Under the pieces are notes generated by a model. The model did not search any database, had not been told where the DNA came from, and saw only the letters and a list, made by a program, of their open reading frames with translations. A DNA stretch of 64,000 bases from HyVt-105 sp049975425 (GTDB lineage: Bacteria; Bacteroidota; Bacteroidia; Bacteroidales; VadinHA17): positions 62,001 through 126,000 of the forward strand of contig JBNGDI010000001.1 in the NCBI GenBank assembly GCA_049975425.1, given 5' to 3'. This document shows, piece by piece, positions 26,905-34,545 of the stretch. Made by a program: the position numbers and the translations under genes. Every line of letters begins with the position of its first letter. Within the stretch, counting starts at the first letter, position 1.

Positions 26905-28208
26905 GAAGTAATATACTCCGGTTTTTAATACTGGGGCTGGTTGCCCTGAATTGTCTGACTTCCGGTTGTGAGAAGGAAAATAACAACAATGACACCCCAA
27001 CGATTGATGAAAAGGCAAGGGATGAGCTGTACAAGTTGATGCAGGAATGGTATCTGTGGTACGATCAAATGCCCGTAGTCAATCCTGAAAACTATAACTC
27101 TCCGTATGATATCCTGGAGGCAATCAGGGTTCTGCCAGTTGACAGGTGGAGTTATGTATCGACCTGGGAAGAATTTATGCAATATTATTCGGCCGGAGAA
27201 TATATCGGTTTCGGCTTCGGCAATGTTCTTTTCAACGGAAAGATTTATATCACTTTTGTTTTCAAAGATTCTCCTTTATACGATGAGGGCATCGGAAGAG
27301 GCTGGTACATTACTAAGATCAATGGCCAGACAATCAATAGTTACGAGGCACTATTTCAGGCTATGGGGCCCGATGAAGAAGGAGTGGAAAGGACCATTGA
27401 ATTTGTGAGTCCGGAAGGGCAGGTCTTCACGCGTACTTTTGTCAAGGAGGTGATTGAAATGAATACCCTTCTGCATGCCGATACCCTCCATGTAGCCGGG
27501 AAAGTAGTGGGTCATATGGTGCTGAAAAGTTTTATTGAACCAACCTATGAAGAACTTGATTCGGTATTTCAGGTGTTTGATGATCAGGGTGTGGAGGAAC
27601 TTATCCTTGACCTGAGGTACAACGGAGGGGGTGCCATGGATGTATCCACCTACCTGGCCAGCCAGATCAGCGGACCGGCAACCAATGATGAAGTGTTTCT
27701 GACCTATTCGTACAATGATAAGAAAAGTGAATGGGATGCAGACGTATTGTTTACCGATCCGGAGCAACCCGACACCTATCCTCTCAGTCAGCTTGGACTG
27801 TCACGCCTGCTGGTACTGGCTTCAGCCGGAACGGCTTCGGCCAGCGAAGCATTGATCAACGGCCTGGAACCCTACCTGCAGGATGTGATTATCATAGGCG
27901 ACGATACATACGGGAAACCGGTGGGAATGAATGTATGGAATTACTATGATACCTATGCTTTCGCTCCGGTCACCTTCAAGCTGGTAAACAGTGAGGGGTA
28001 CGGCGAATATTATGACGGACTCCCTGCCGATTCATATATTCCCGATGAACCTTTGTATGATTTTGGTGATCGCCGGGAAACTACGCTGAAAGAAGCCATT
28101 TATTACCTGGAAACAGGCTCATTTACCGGTGCCGGTGCCAGGAAAGCGGGGATCCGGGCCAACCTGCCACCCCTGAAAGGACTAAAGTTTGAAATAGGAG
28201 CATTATAG
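26901..28208 (+). CDS. S41 family peptidase lipoprotein (tail-specific protease type)
   Basis: A 435-residue protein with lipobox LTSGC (C23) followed by an Asn-rich linker. Residues about 35-90 are an S41 N-terminal helical domain (YLWYDQMP), 90-180 a PDZ-like domain (GIGRGWYITKINGQTI), and 185-390 the protease core with LDLRYNGGG, the serine in SAGTASASEALING and the lysine in DTYGKPVG. Periplasmic enzymes of this type trim peptides or process exported proteins. ATGA overlap with the permease gene implies one transcript of lipoprotein, permease and protease. Confidence 0.9.
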   Translation: MRSNILRFLILGLVALNCLTSGCEKENNNNDTPTIDEKARDELYKLMQEWYLWYDQMPVVNPENYNSPYDILEAIRVLPVDRWSYVSTWEEFMQYYSAGEYIGFGFGNVLFNGKIYITFVFKDSPLYDEGIGRGWYITKINGQTINSYEALFQAMGPDEEGVERTIEFVSPEGQVFTRTFVKEVIEMNTLLHADTLHVAGKVVGHMVLKSFIEPTYEELDSVFQVFDDQGVEELILDLRYNGGGAMDVSTYLASQISGPATNDEVFLTYSYNDKKSEWDADVLFTDPEQPDTYPLSQLGLSRLLVLASAGTASASEALINGLEPYLQDVIIIGDDTYGKPVGMNVWNYYDTYAFAPVTFKLVNSEGYGEYYDGLPADSYIPDEPLYDFGDRRETTLKEAIYYLETGSFTGAGARKAGIRANLPPLKGLKFEIGAL

Positions 28209-28214
28209 CCGGAT

Positions 28215-28778
28215 GTGATCATTACCAGAGAAAAAATCATACTGGGGATTGATCCCGGAACCAACATCATGGGTTACGGGGTTATTTCAGCCACCGGATC
28301 CAAACCGCAGCTAATGGTTCTGGGGGTGCTGGATATGAGAAAAATAGATGATCCTTACCTCAAGGTCCGGAAAATTTTTGATACCACCATCAGGCTGATT
28401 GAACAGTATCATCCTGATGAACTGGCCATTGAAGCTCCGTTTTACGGGAAAAACGTGCAGTCGATGCTCAAGTTGGGCAGGGCTCAGGGAGTGGCCATGG
28501 CAGCGGCTCTTTCCAGGGAAGTACCGGTATTTGAATATGCCCCGCGCAAGATCAAAATGGCTATTACAGGTCAGGGGAATGCTTCCAAGGAGCAGGTGGC
28601 TGCCATGTTGCGTATTATTCTCGATTCGGAAGAGGCGGAAGGACAGCTGGATGCCACCGACGGACTGGCAGCAGCGGTTTGTCATTTCCTGCAACCGGAA
28701 AAAACGGAAAAGGGGGAAAAGCATTCAAGCTGGAAAAGCTTTTTGAGAGACCACCCCGACAGACTTCATAAAACCTAG
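28215..28778 (+). CDS. ruvC: Crossover junction endodeoxyribonuclease RuvC
   Basis: A 187-residue Holliday-junction resolvase. The four acidic catalytic residues are present: D13 in GIDPGT, E73 in AIEAPF, and D146 and D149 in QLDATDGLAAA. GTG start at 28215, six bases after the protease stop; there is no in-frame ATG that keeps the first beta strand. ruvA and ruvB are not in this window. Converges with the HIT gene across 70 bases. Confidence 0.95.
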   Translation: MIITREKIILGIDPGTNIMGYGVISATGSKPQLMVLGVLDMRKIDDPYLKVRKIFDTTIRLIEQYHPDELAIEAPFYGKNVQSMLKLGRAQGVAMAAALSREVPVFEYAPRKIKMAITGQGNASKEQVAAMLRIILDSEEAEGQLDATDGLAAAVCHFLQPEKTEKGEKHSSWKSFLRDHPDRLHKT

Positions 28779-28848
28779 ATTCCTGCGCTGCCTTAAAGGA
28801 AGGCGAGAACGGTAAAACGGGGAAGAGGGAGTTTGCTGGTGAAAGGTA

Positions 28849-29244
28849 TTATGCCAGTCCCTTCCTGATTTTCCGGGCAATTTCCTCAAATTCTTCCTGC
28901 GTAAGCTCCAATTTCGGCCGGGAGAAACTGATATCCGCTTCCGAATTGATCGGGATCAGGTGGATATGGGCATGGGGCACTTCCAGGCCAAGAACCACCA
29001 TACCAATTCTGGCACAGGGAATGGCATTCTCGATAGCCAGAGCTACCCTTTTGGAGAAAACACTCATCCCGGCCAGTGTCTCATCATCCAGATCGAACAG
29101 GTAATCCACTTCTTTTTTGGGTACTACCAGAGTATGCCCCCTGGCAAGGGGATGAATGTCCAGAAAGGCATAAAAATTTTCATCCTCCGCAATTTTGTAG
29201 GAGGGGATTTCGCCGCTGATAATTTTTGAAAAAATACTTGCCAT
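28849..29244 (-). CDS. HIT family nucleotide-binding hydrolase
   Basis: A 131-residue protein with the histidine triad HAHIHLIP (H91, H93, H95) and the upstream conserved Asp/His region DIHPLARGHTLVVP. HIT proteins of this size are dinucleoside-polyphosphate or AMP-lysine-type hydrolases; the exact substrate is unknown. It lies 21 bases downstream of greA on the same strand, a pairing common in Bacteroidota. Confidence 0.93.
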   Translation of the reverse strand: MASIFSKIISGEIPSYKIAEDENFYAFLDIHPLARGHTLVVPKKEVDYLFDLDDETLAGMSVFSKRVALAIENAIPCARIGMVVLGLEVPHAHIHLIPINSEADISFSRPKLELTQEEFEEIARKIRKGLA

Positions 29245-29265
29245 GATCAGTGGAATATTAAATGT

Positions 29266-29739
29266 CTACCGGGTAATTTCCATGATTTCGAAGAGCATGG
29301 TGCCTGAAGGCACCTGGATATTCACCTGTTCCCCCGTTCTCCGGCCAAGCAATCCTCTGGCAATGGGACTGCTGACGGACAATTTACCGGCCTTCAGATC
29401 GGCTTCGGTTTCGGAAACAATGGTGTATTTCATCACCGCATTATTGTTGATATTACGGATGGTAACGGTGTTCATGATCTGCACTGTGTTTGTATCAATG
29501 CGCGACTGATCAAGGACCCTGGCTGAAGCCAGCGTATCTTCCAGTCTGGATATACGCATTTCAAGCAACCCCTGTGCTTCCTTAGCGGCGTGGTATTCTG
29601 CGTTCTCCGATAGATCTCCTTTGTCGCGTGCTTCTGCAATCTGCTTTGAGATGGATGGGCGTTCAACCGATTTGAGCCTGTCCAGTTCTTCCCTTAGCTT
29701 TTGCAAACCTTCTTCCGTAAAGTAGGATACTTTTGTCAT
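29266..29739 (-). CDS. greA: Transcription elongation factor GreA
   Basis: A 157-residue protein of usual length. The N-terminal antiparallel coiled coil enters the RNA polymerase secondary channel; its tip GDLSENAEYHAAKE (about 41-54) carries the acidic residues for transcript cleavage. The C-terminal domain ends SPIARGLLGRRTGEQVNI. Rescues backtracked polymerase. Start ATG at 29739; a promoter-like element lies 130 bases upstream. Confidence 0.97.
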   Translation of the reverse strand: MTKVSYFTEEGLQKLREELDRLKSVERPSISKQIAEARDKGDLSENAEYHAAKEAQGLLEMRISRLEDTLASARVLDQSRIDTNTVQIMNTVTIRNINNNAVMKYTIVSETEADLKAGKLSVSSPIARGLLGRRTGEQVNIQVPSGTMLFEIMEITR

Positions 29740-29869
29740 AGCATTCCAGAAACATTATAAAAGTAATAGAGTTTTGGCAAAAGAAGTACGGTTCAAATGA
29801 TTTCCTGGCCGTACCCCTCATGTGTTGAAAAAGAAAAAAGAATCCCGCAACCGGAACTCTTTCATATCG

Positions 29870-29877
29870 CAAAGATA
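29870..29877 (-). promoter_or_regulatory. -7 element upstream of greA
   Basis: The minus strand reads TATCTTTG, an exact match, and would give a leader of about 120 bases. The same octamer precedes tRNA-Leu at 44532-44539. Nothing else in 29740-29926 looks coding. Confidence 0.45.
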
Positions 29878-29926
29878 TACAAAAATTTATAATTAAAACA
29901 ATCGGTTCTCAATACCCGTCCATAGG

Positions 29927-30490
29927 TCAGATACGGATGTATTTTCTGTTCAGGATCTCGCTATATATAACGGCTTTTTTCAGTTCAGAGCGGAAGAAAT
30001 ATTTTTGTTTCGTCTTTTTCTTTACGTCATCGACGTCTCCAATTTCCGATGCGGAAATTTCATCGTAAGTATATTCATTATCAGGAAGTTCTGTTTCGGT
30101 TATTCTTTCTCCTTCTTCCTGTACCTCAGACAGTTCTGTTTTCAGGAATGGTTCTTTCCCGCTCATGACCGGGGTTTTTACTTCAATGGGCACCGGTTCT
30201 TCATGAACTTCCTCCCCGGTATCTTCATGTTCATGGCCGGATACATCTTTTGGGGATTCCCGAAACTTTTTTTCAGATCCTTCCGCCTTGTATATTGGGG
30301 TGGCACCCGGTTGCGATTCTTCCTCTTCTTCATCAATTTCAAACCACGATTTCCATTCACTGAGTGTTTCACCGGCCGATTCTGAAGGGGAGGAAGGAGT
30401 GGCGGTTTTTTTCTTCTGCCCGAGGCCCCGGATTACTAAAATAATGGTAATGCCGACTACGTATAAAATGATCTCAATAATCTCATCCAT
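29927..30490 (-). CDS. Single-pass membrane protein with acidic linker and conserved C-terminal motif
   Basis: A 187-residue protein. An N-terminal membrane helix (about 4-22) is followed by a basic anchor (QKKK), then some 120 low-complexity residues rich in Glu, Ser, Pro and Thr, and a conserved C-terminal segment LKKAVIYSEILNRKYIRI. I recognise this SEILNRKY ending as common to a Bacteroidota family of unknown function. The design, a membrane anchor plus a flexible acidic arm plus a short binding motif, suggests a tether for a cytoplasmic partner. Overlaps the upstream gene by 8 bases. Confidence 0.75.
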   Translation of the reverse strand: MDEIIEIILYVVGITIILVIRGLGQKKKTATPSSPSESAGETLSEWKSWFEIDEEEEESQPGATPIYKAEGSEKKFRESPKDVSGHEHEDTGEEVHEEPVPIEVKTPVMSGKEPFLKTELSEVQEEGERITETELPDNEYTYDEISASEIGDVDDVKKKTKQKYFFRSELKKAVIYSEILNRKYIRI

Positions 30491-30830
30491 GGCGTTTAAA
30501 TTTTAATTTCTTTAAAAGCCTTTTGAAAAAGGGTTCCCGGTTTTGACGGTTGAATTCACGTGCCTTTTTTCTCGATTCTTTCATTCGCTCCTGAACTTCA
30601 GGAGCTTGCATATTGAAACGGCGTTTGATTTCTTTTTTTCGTGCTTTTTCATAGGCCTTTTTTTGTCGTTCTTCCACTTTCTCGGCATTTCTTACCGCCT
30701 GCCTTACCTTTCTCGATTGATGCTGTGTGGAGAAACATGCCGGAAGCATCAGGAGCAACAAAAGAACCGGTATATTTCTTAGTTTAATATTTCTTACCTT
30801 TATTCCTGATTTGGTTTTTTGCTTTGCCAT
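30483..30830 (-). CDS. Small, strongly basic lipoprotein
   Basis: A 115-residue protein starting at the ATG at 30830; the longer frame to 30842 uses TTG. A basic N-region leads to a hydrophobic core and lipobox LMLPAC (C32). The mature part is a highly charged helix with many Lys and Arg, including a KKAYEKARKKEIKRR stretch and the ending FKRLLKKLKFKRHG. In the periplasm it could bind lipopolysaccharide or nucleic acid, but no family is recognised. Transcribed with the acidic-linker protein gene; its start codon is two bases from that of the divergent Rieske-like gene. Confidence 0.7.
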   Translation of the reverse strand: MAKQKTKSGIKVRNIKLRNIPVLLLLLMLPACFSTQHQSRKVRQAVRNAEKVEERQKKAYEKARKKEIKRRFNMQAPEVQERMKESRKKAREFNRQNREPFFKRLLKKLKFKRHG

Positions 30831-30832
30831 AT

Positions 30833-31267
30833 ATGTTTTCAAAAATAAGATATTTTTTACTACTTATCCCAGCTATTTTTTTCTTTCTTTCCTGCAGCGA
30901 TAAGGAAGAATGGATTCCTTATATTCCGGTCAGCAAAATTATATACCTGGACGATCCTGATTATATTGACCTTTTGCCTGTGGGGAATGCCATTATCTTA
31001 CCCAACGAAGGTTACGGAGGAATCATTGTATACCATAAAGGCGAAAATGAATACCAGGCTTTTGACAGGGCCTGTACTCTGGAGATTGACAGGGATTGCG
31101 TGGTATCGGTGGGAGAAACCCTGGGCATAGCCAGCTGTTCCTGCTGCGGTTCTGAATACTATCTGATTCTTGACGGAATGGTAAAAGACGGACCAGCGGA
31201 ACGGCCTTTGAAACAGTATCATGTTGATTACGATGCACTGGGGCGAAGACTAATGATCACCAATTGA
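30833..31267 (+). CDS. Rieske-like lipoprotein with cysteine-only ligand set
   Basis: A 144-residue protein starting at the ATG at 30833 (a TTG extension to 30824 is possible). Signal peptide and lipobox FFLSC (C21). The mature part resembles the Rieske beta fold of a Bacteroidota family: AFDRACTLE near 76-84, then ASCSCCGSEYYLILDG, then GPAERPLKQYHVDY. Canonical Rieske ligands are two Cys-x-His pairs; here the ligand positions read CTL (C81) and CSCCGS (C102, C104, C105), with a further C89, and no histidine. So it either binds a different metal or cluster, or is held by disulfides. Function unknown; possibly periplasmic electron transfer. Confidence 0.72.
   Translation: MFSKIRYFLLLIPAIFFFLSCSDKEEWIPYIPVSKIIYLDDPDYIDLLPVGNAIILPNEGYGGIIVYHKGENEYQAFDRACTLEIDRDCVVSVGETLGIASCSCCGSEYYLILDGMVKDGPAERPLKQYHVDYDALGRRLMITN
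30840..30847 (-). promoter_or_regulatory. Leftward -7 element inside the divergent gene
   Basis: The minus strand reads TATTTTTG, an exact TAnnTTTG match. It lies within the first codons of the plus-strand gene that begins at 30833, and ends nine bases before the leftward ATG at 30830. On the plus strand, TTGCTTTG at 30819-30826 (7/8) is in the mirror position for the rightward gene. Confidence 0.4.
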
Positions 31268-31299
31268 CCTTTTCATCCTGACGGGGAAGCCCGGTCATT

Positions 31300-32583
31300 T
31301 CACCCTGGCAGTTCAATGCGATCAAAACCGGTGTAGGGTATTAACACCCCGGGGATGATGATGGCGTCCGATTTCTGATTGTTTTCGAGCAGGGCTGCCA
31401 CAATCCTTGGCAAAGCCAGGGCACTGCCATTCAGTGTATGGGCAAGGATGGGTTTTTTGAAGCCCGGATCTCTCAAGCGCAGCTTCAGCCTGTTTGCCTG
31501 AAATGATTCAAAATTCGAAACCGACGATACTTCGAGCCATTTTTGCTGGGCGGCGGCAAATACTTCAAAATCGTAAGTAAGGGCCGAAGTAAAGCTCATG
31601 TCTCCTCCGCAAAGCCTGACAATGCGATAGGGTAGGGCAAGCTGCTTGACCAGTTCCTCCACATGATGAACCATCTCTTCCAGCGCTTCATACGAACGGT
31701 CGGGGTGCTCTATCCGAACAATTTCCACTTTGTCAAACTGGTGTACACGGTTCAACCCGCGCACATCTTTTCCGTATGAACCTGCTTCGCGACGGAAGCA
31801 GGGAGTATAAGCCGTATTTTTGACGGGCAGTTTTTCCGCATCCAGAATCATATCGCGGTAAAAATTTGTAACGGGCACTTCCGCCGTGGGAATAAGGTAG
31901 AACCGGTCCTGGGTCAGTGCATACATTTGTCCTTCCTTATCGGGAAGCTGGCCGGTGGCAAAAGCTGAATCCTCATTTACTATCAGGGGTGGCAGGTATT
32001 CCACATAACCGGCTTTTATGGCTTCATCCAGGAAAAAGTGAATCAGGGCTCTTTGCAGCCGGGCGCCCTTGCCGATAAAAACCGGGAATCCGGCACCTGT
32101 AAGTTTATTGCCCAGTTCAAAATCGAGGATACCGAACCGGCGGCCAAGCTCCCAGTGGGGAAGGAGGCCGTCGGTTTTTTCCGGCAGGTGCCCCCATTCT
32201 CTTACCACAACATTATCTTCAGGTCCTTTTCCCGGGGGAACAGAATCGTGCGGAAGATTGGGCAATTCGGTCACAAGGTTTCTGAGCTCTTTCTCTACTT
32301 CTCCGTGCCGTTTCTGCCTGTTCTTTATCTCTTCTTTCAGTCGGGTAGTTTCCTTACGGGCTTTTTCCGCTTCTTCATTTTTTCCGATACGTATATATTC
32401 CCCAATGGATTTTGAAAGTCTGTTCAGTTTCGATTGCATCAGATCGTTGCCTGCCTGAAGTTCCCTGCGCTCACGATCCAGGGAAAGAATCTGTTCAATA
32501 AGTCCGGCTGCATCGAACTGCTTGATCTGTAGTTTCCGGATGACTTCTTCCGGATGTTCCTGAATGGTTTTTAAGGTAAGCAT
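31300..32583 (-). CDS. serS: Seryl-tRNA synthetase
   Basis: A 427-residue class II synthetase. The N-terminal long coiled-coil arm (about 25-110) binds the long variable arm of tRNA-Ser. The catalytic core shows motif 2 (CFRREAGSYGKDVRG) and motif 3 (NGSALALPRIVAALLENNQ). Charges tRNA-Ser and tRNA-Sec. Its ATG lies 20 bases below a terminator that ends the rplU-rpmA unit; a 7/8 -7-like element overlaps that terminator's T-run. Confidence 0.97.
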   Translation of the reverse strand: MLTLKTIQEHPEEVIRKLQIKQFDAAGLIEQILSLDRERRELQAGNDLMQSKLNRLSKSIGEYIRIGKNEEAEKARKETTRLKEEIKNRQKRHGEVEKELRNLVTELPNLPHDSVPPGKGPEDNVVVREWGHLPEKTDGLLPHWELGRRFGILDFELGNKLTGAGFPVFIGKGARLQRALIHFFLDEAIKAGYVEYLPPLIVNEDSAFATGQLPDKEGQMYALTQDRFYLIPTAEVPVTNFYRDMILDAEKLPVKNTAYTPCFRREAGSYGKDVRGLNRVHQFDKVEIVRIEHPDRSYEALEEMVHHVEELVKQLALPYRIVRLCGGDMSFTSALTYDFEVFAAAQQKWLEVSSVSNFESFQANRLKLRLRDPGFKKPILAHTLNGSALALPRIVAALLENNQKSDAIIIPGVLIPYTGFDRIELPG

Positions 32584-32604
32584 GCACCTGTGGCTTTATG
32601 GGGT

Positions 32605-32665
32605 AAAAATAAAAAATCTCCTGCATTCACCCGGCCTGAAAAGAATAAATACCGGTTGCAGGAGA
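32605..32665 (-). terminator. Rho-independent terminator of the rplU-rpmA operon
   Basis: Read leftward, TCTCCTGCA (32665-32657) pairs with TGCAGGAGA (32625-32617) to make a 9-bp stem. The loop contains a second CCGG/CCGG pairing. The stem is followed at once by TTTTTTATTTTT (32616-32605). It sits 25 bases after the rpmA stop. Confidence 0.8.
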
Positions 32666-32689
32666 CTTCAGATAATTTGTCCTGTAAAA

Positions 32690-32950
32690 TCAGTTTGTAT
32701 TCGGAAGTACGTTAACAACTGATTTGTCATTCTTTTTCCGGGTATACTCCACTTTGCCGTCAATCAGTGCGAAGAGGGTGTGGTCTTTTCCAATTCCCAC
32801 ATTGGCTCCGGGATGATGTTTGGTTCCTCTCTGCCTTACCAGGATATTCCCGGCTTTGACTTCCTGGCCGCCGAATATTTTGATTCCCAGTCGTTTGCTG
32901 TGCGATTCGCGTCCGTTTCTGGAACTCCCTGCTCCTTTTTTATGTGCCAT
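32690..32950 (-). CDS. rpmA: 50S ribosomal protein L27
   Basis: An 86-residue protein with the standard start MAHKKGAGSSRNGRES; the N-terminal tail reaches the peptidyl-transferase centre. It lacks the cleavable leader seen in Firmicutes. Conserved GNILVRQRGTKHHPG follows. Second gene after rplU, 30 bases apart, and followed by a strong terminator. Confidence 0.98.
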   Translation of the reverse strand: MAHKKGAGSSRNGRESHSKRLGIKIFGGQEVKAGNILVRQRGTKHHPGANVGIGKDHTLFALIDGKVEYTRKKNDKSVVNVLPNTN

Positions 32951-32980
32951 AATCCAGAAGTTTAAAAAAATATTGTAATG

Positions 32981-33667
32981 CTACTTTTCTTTATTATCGG
33001 TTTTCCCGGGTGTGGTTTTTTCCCCTGTATTTTTTTTGGCAGCGGCCGGCTTTTTTTCTGTGGCCGTTTTTTTACCGGAAGTTGGTTTTTTTGTTGTGGT
33101 TTTGGCGGCCGATTTTGTTTTGCTGGTTGCCGGTTTTTTGGTAGCAGCAGCTTTTTTTGCCGGTTCTTTCTTCCCGCCAGTTGCTTTTCCGGTTTTTTTC
33201 TCTTCAGTGGTACCAGCTGATTTTTTTGCAGTTGCCGGTGTGGCTTTTTCCCCGGTTGCTGTTTTCTTTTCGGCTTTTGGGGTTTCTTTCGGAGCTTTTT
33301 CAGTTTTGGTTTCCTTTACTGCCTTCTTTTCCTCCTTTTCTTTCTTTACATAACCCTTTTCCACGATATTTTCAATCAGCAATTCGGTATAAGCCTGCCG
33401 GTGACCTTTTTTTACTTTATATCCCTTTCTCCGTTTTTTCTTGAAAACGATGACCTTGTCACCCCTGGGGTGTGAAAGGATTTTCCCGGCTACCATAGCT
33501 CCTTCAATGACAGGTTCCCCTACAATGATCTGTTTGTCGTTGTCAATCAGCAGAACTTTTTCGAATTCTACCTGATCGCCTTCGTTTCCTTCCATCCTGT
33601 GAACAAAGATCTTTTTGTCTTTTTCCACCTTGAACTGCTGGCCGGCTATCTCAACAATTGCGTACAT
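32981..33667 (-). CDS. rplU: 50S ribosomal protein L21 with a long basic C-terminal tail
   Basis: A 228-residue protein, over twice the usual 103. Residues 1-106 are normal L21: MYAIVEIAGQQFKVEKD at the start and RRKGYKVKKGHRQAYTEL near 79-95. Residues 107-228 are a low-complexity extension of Lys, Thr, Ala, Pro and Glu with repeated KK-A/T/P-KK units, resembling histone H1 or AlgP tails. The coding strand stays open through the tail, codons are mixed, and the stop lies directly before rpmA, so this is not a frameshift. Such a tail could contact rRNA, DNA or neighbouring ribosomes. Confidence 0.93.
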   Translation of the reverse strand: MYAIVEIAGQQFKVEKDKKIFVHRMEGNEGDQVEFEKVLLIDNDKQIIVGEPVIEGAMVAGKILSHPRGDKVIVFKKKRRKGYKVKKGHRQAYTELLIENIVEKGYVKKEKEEKKAVKETKTEKAPKETPKAEKKTATGEKATPATAKKSAGTTEEKKTGKATGGKKEPAKKAAATKKPATSKTKSAAKTTTKKPTSGKKTATEKKPAAAKKNTGEKTTPGKTDNKEK

Positions 33668-33704
33668 TCTATGCTTATTAACAGAGTTTGAAACTTTCGG
33701 ACTG

Positions 33705-33735
33705 CAAAAATATAAAAGTTTAATAGATTAACAAA
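33705..33735 (-). promoter_or_regulatory. Promoter of the rplU-rpmA operon
   Basis: Read leftward: TTTG (33735-33732), a 19-base spacer, then TATTTTTG (33712-33705). Both elements match the Bacteroidota -33/-7 consensus at standard spacing. Transcription would begin near 33699, about 30 bases before rplU. This is the best-formed promoter in the window. Confidence 0.7.
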
Positions 33736-33881
33736 GCATTTATTACTTATAATATACCATCCTGTACCTGACATAAAGGAGATTATGAGTATTTCTGATC
33801 GTTCTGAGCTCCGGGCCCGGCCTGCCTGAATCTTGTAAAGAATCTTATGGATTCCCACTCTTTAAAGAATGAAGATTATAT

Positions 33882-33889
33882 TATATTTG
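33882..33889 (+). promoter_or_regulatory. -7 element for the DUF151 nuclease gene
   Basis: TATATTTG matches TAnnTTTG exactly, 40 bases before the ATG at 33930. Confidence 0.5.
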
Positions 33890-33929
33890 TAAACAGGTAA
33901 AGAATGAATTAATAACCTTTTCGGGTTTC

Positions 33930-34535
33930 ATGAAGAAAATCAAACTGAACGTTTTAGGGATATCATACAGTCAGACGCAGTCTGGTGCTTATGCCCTGGT
34001 ACTGAATGAAGAGGATGGGAACCGGCGGATTCCTATAATTATTGGTGGATTTGAAGCGCAGGCAATTGCCATCCAGCTGGAAGGGCTTACCCCCCCCCGG
34101 CCGCTGACTCATGACCTTTTTCTGAATTTTGCCACCGCCTTCAGAATTCATTTACTGGAAGTGACCATTTACCGACTGGAAGAAGGGATCTTTTATTCGA
34201 AGCTGGTGTGTGAAGACGGAGAGAAAGAGGTGACCATCGATGCCCGTACATCCGATGCTATTGCCCTGGCGCTACGTTTCAAATGCCCGATTTATACCAC
34301 GGAAGAAATAATGGAACAGTCGGGCATAGTGATGGATGTAGAAACAGGGGCGGATGATTCCGAATCGGAATCAAAAAAATATACCTCACCTGGATCGGGG
34401 GATACATCGCGGAAATTTGTTCATTTTACCCTCCAGGAACTCCAGGAAAAATTAGAGGAAGCTGTACGGAATGAAAACTATGAGATGGCTTCCATTATCC
34501 GCGATGAAATCAACCGCAGAAAAAAATCCACTTAA
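33930..34535 (+). CDS. Bifunctional nuclease family (DUF151) protein with UVR domain
   Basis: A 201-residue protein. The DUF151 domain spans about 1-135 (ALVLNEEDGNRRIPIIIGG, TSDAIALALRFKCPIYT). After an acidic linker a UvrB/UvrC-type UVR motif fills the C-terminus (LQEKLEEAVRNENYEMASIIRDEINRR, about 172-198). Plant and archaeal relatives of DUF151 have RNase and DNase activity; the bacterial role is unclear. The UVR motif mediates binding to partners such as UvrA or ClpC. Followed by the nucleoside transporter 10 bases later. Confidence 0.9.
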   Translation: MKKIKLNVLGISYSQTQSGAYALVLNEEDGNRRIPIIIGGFEAQAIAIQLEGLTPPRPLTHDLFLNFATAFRIHLLEVTIYRLEEGIFYSKLVCEDGEKEVTIDARTSDAIALALRFKCPIYTTEEIMEQSGIVMDVETGADDSESESKKYTSPGSGDTSRKFVHFTLQELQEKLEEAVRNENYEMASIIRDEINRRKKST

Positions 34536-34545
34536 TGATTTCATA

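Noticed and set aside
28779..28848. GCCTT/AAGGC hairpin between ruvC and the HIT gene as a bidirectional terminator
   Set aside because: Five-bp stem without a T-run on either strand.
32978..33444. Phe- and Gly-rich plus-strand frames opposite the L21 tail
   Set aside because: They are the reverse of Lys/Thr/Ala/Pro-rich codons. The minus-strand L21 frame is continuous with a bona fide ribosomal protein.
33646..33858. 70-codon minus-strand frame overlapping the start of rplU
   Set aside because: It crosses the well-formed rplU promoter and has no coding character.
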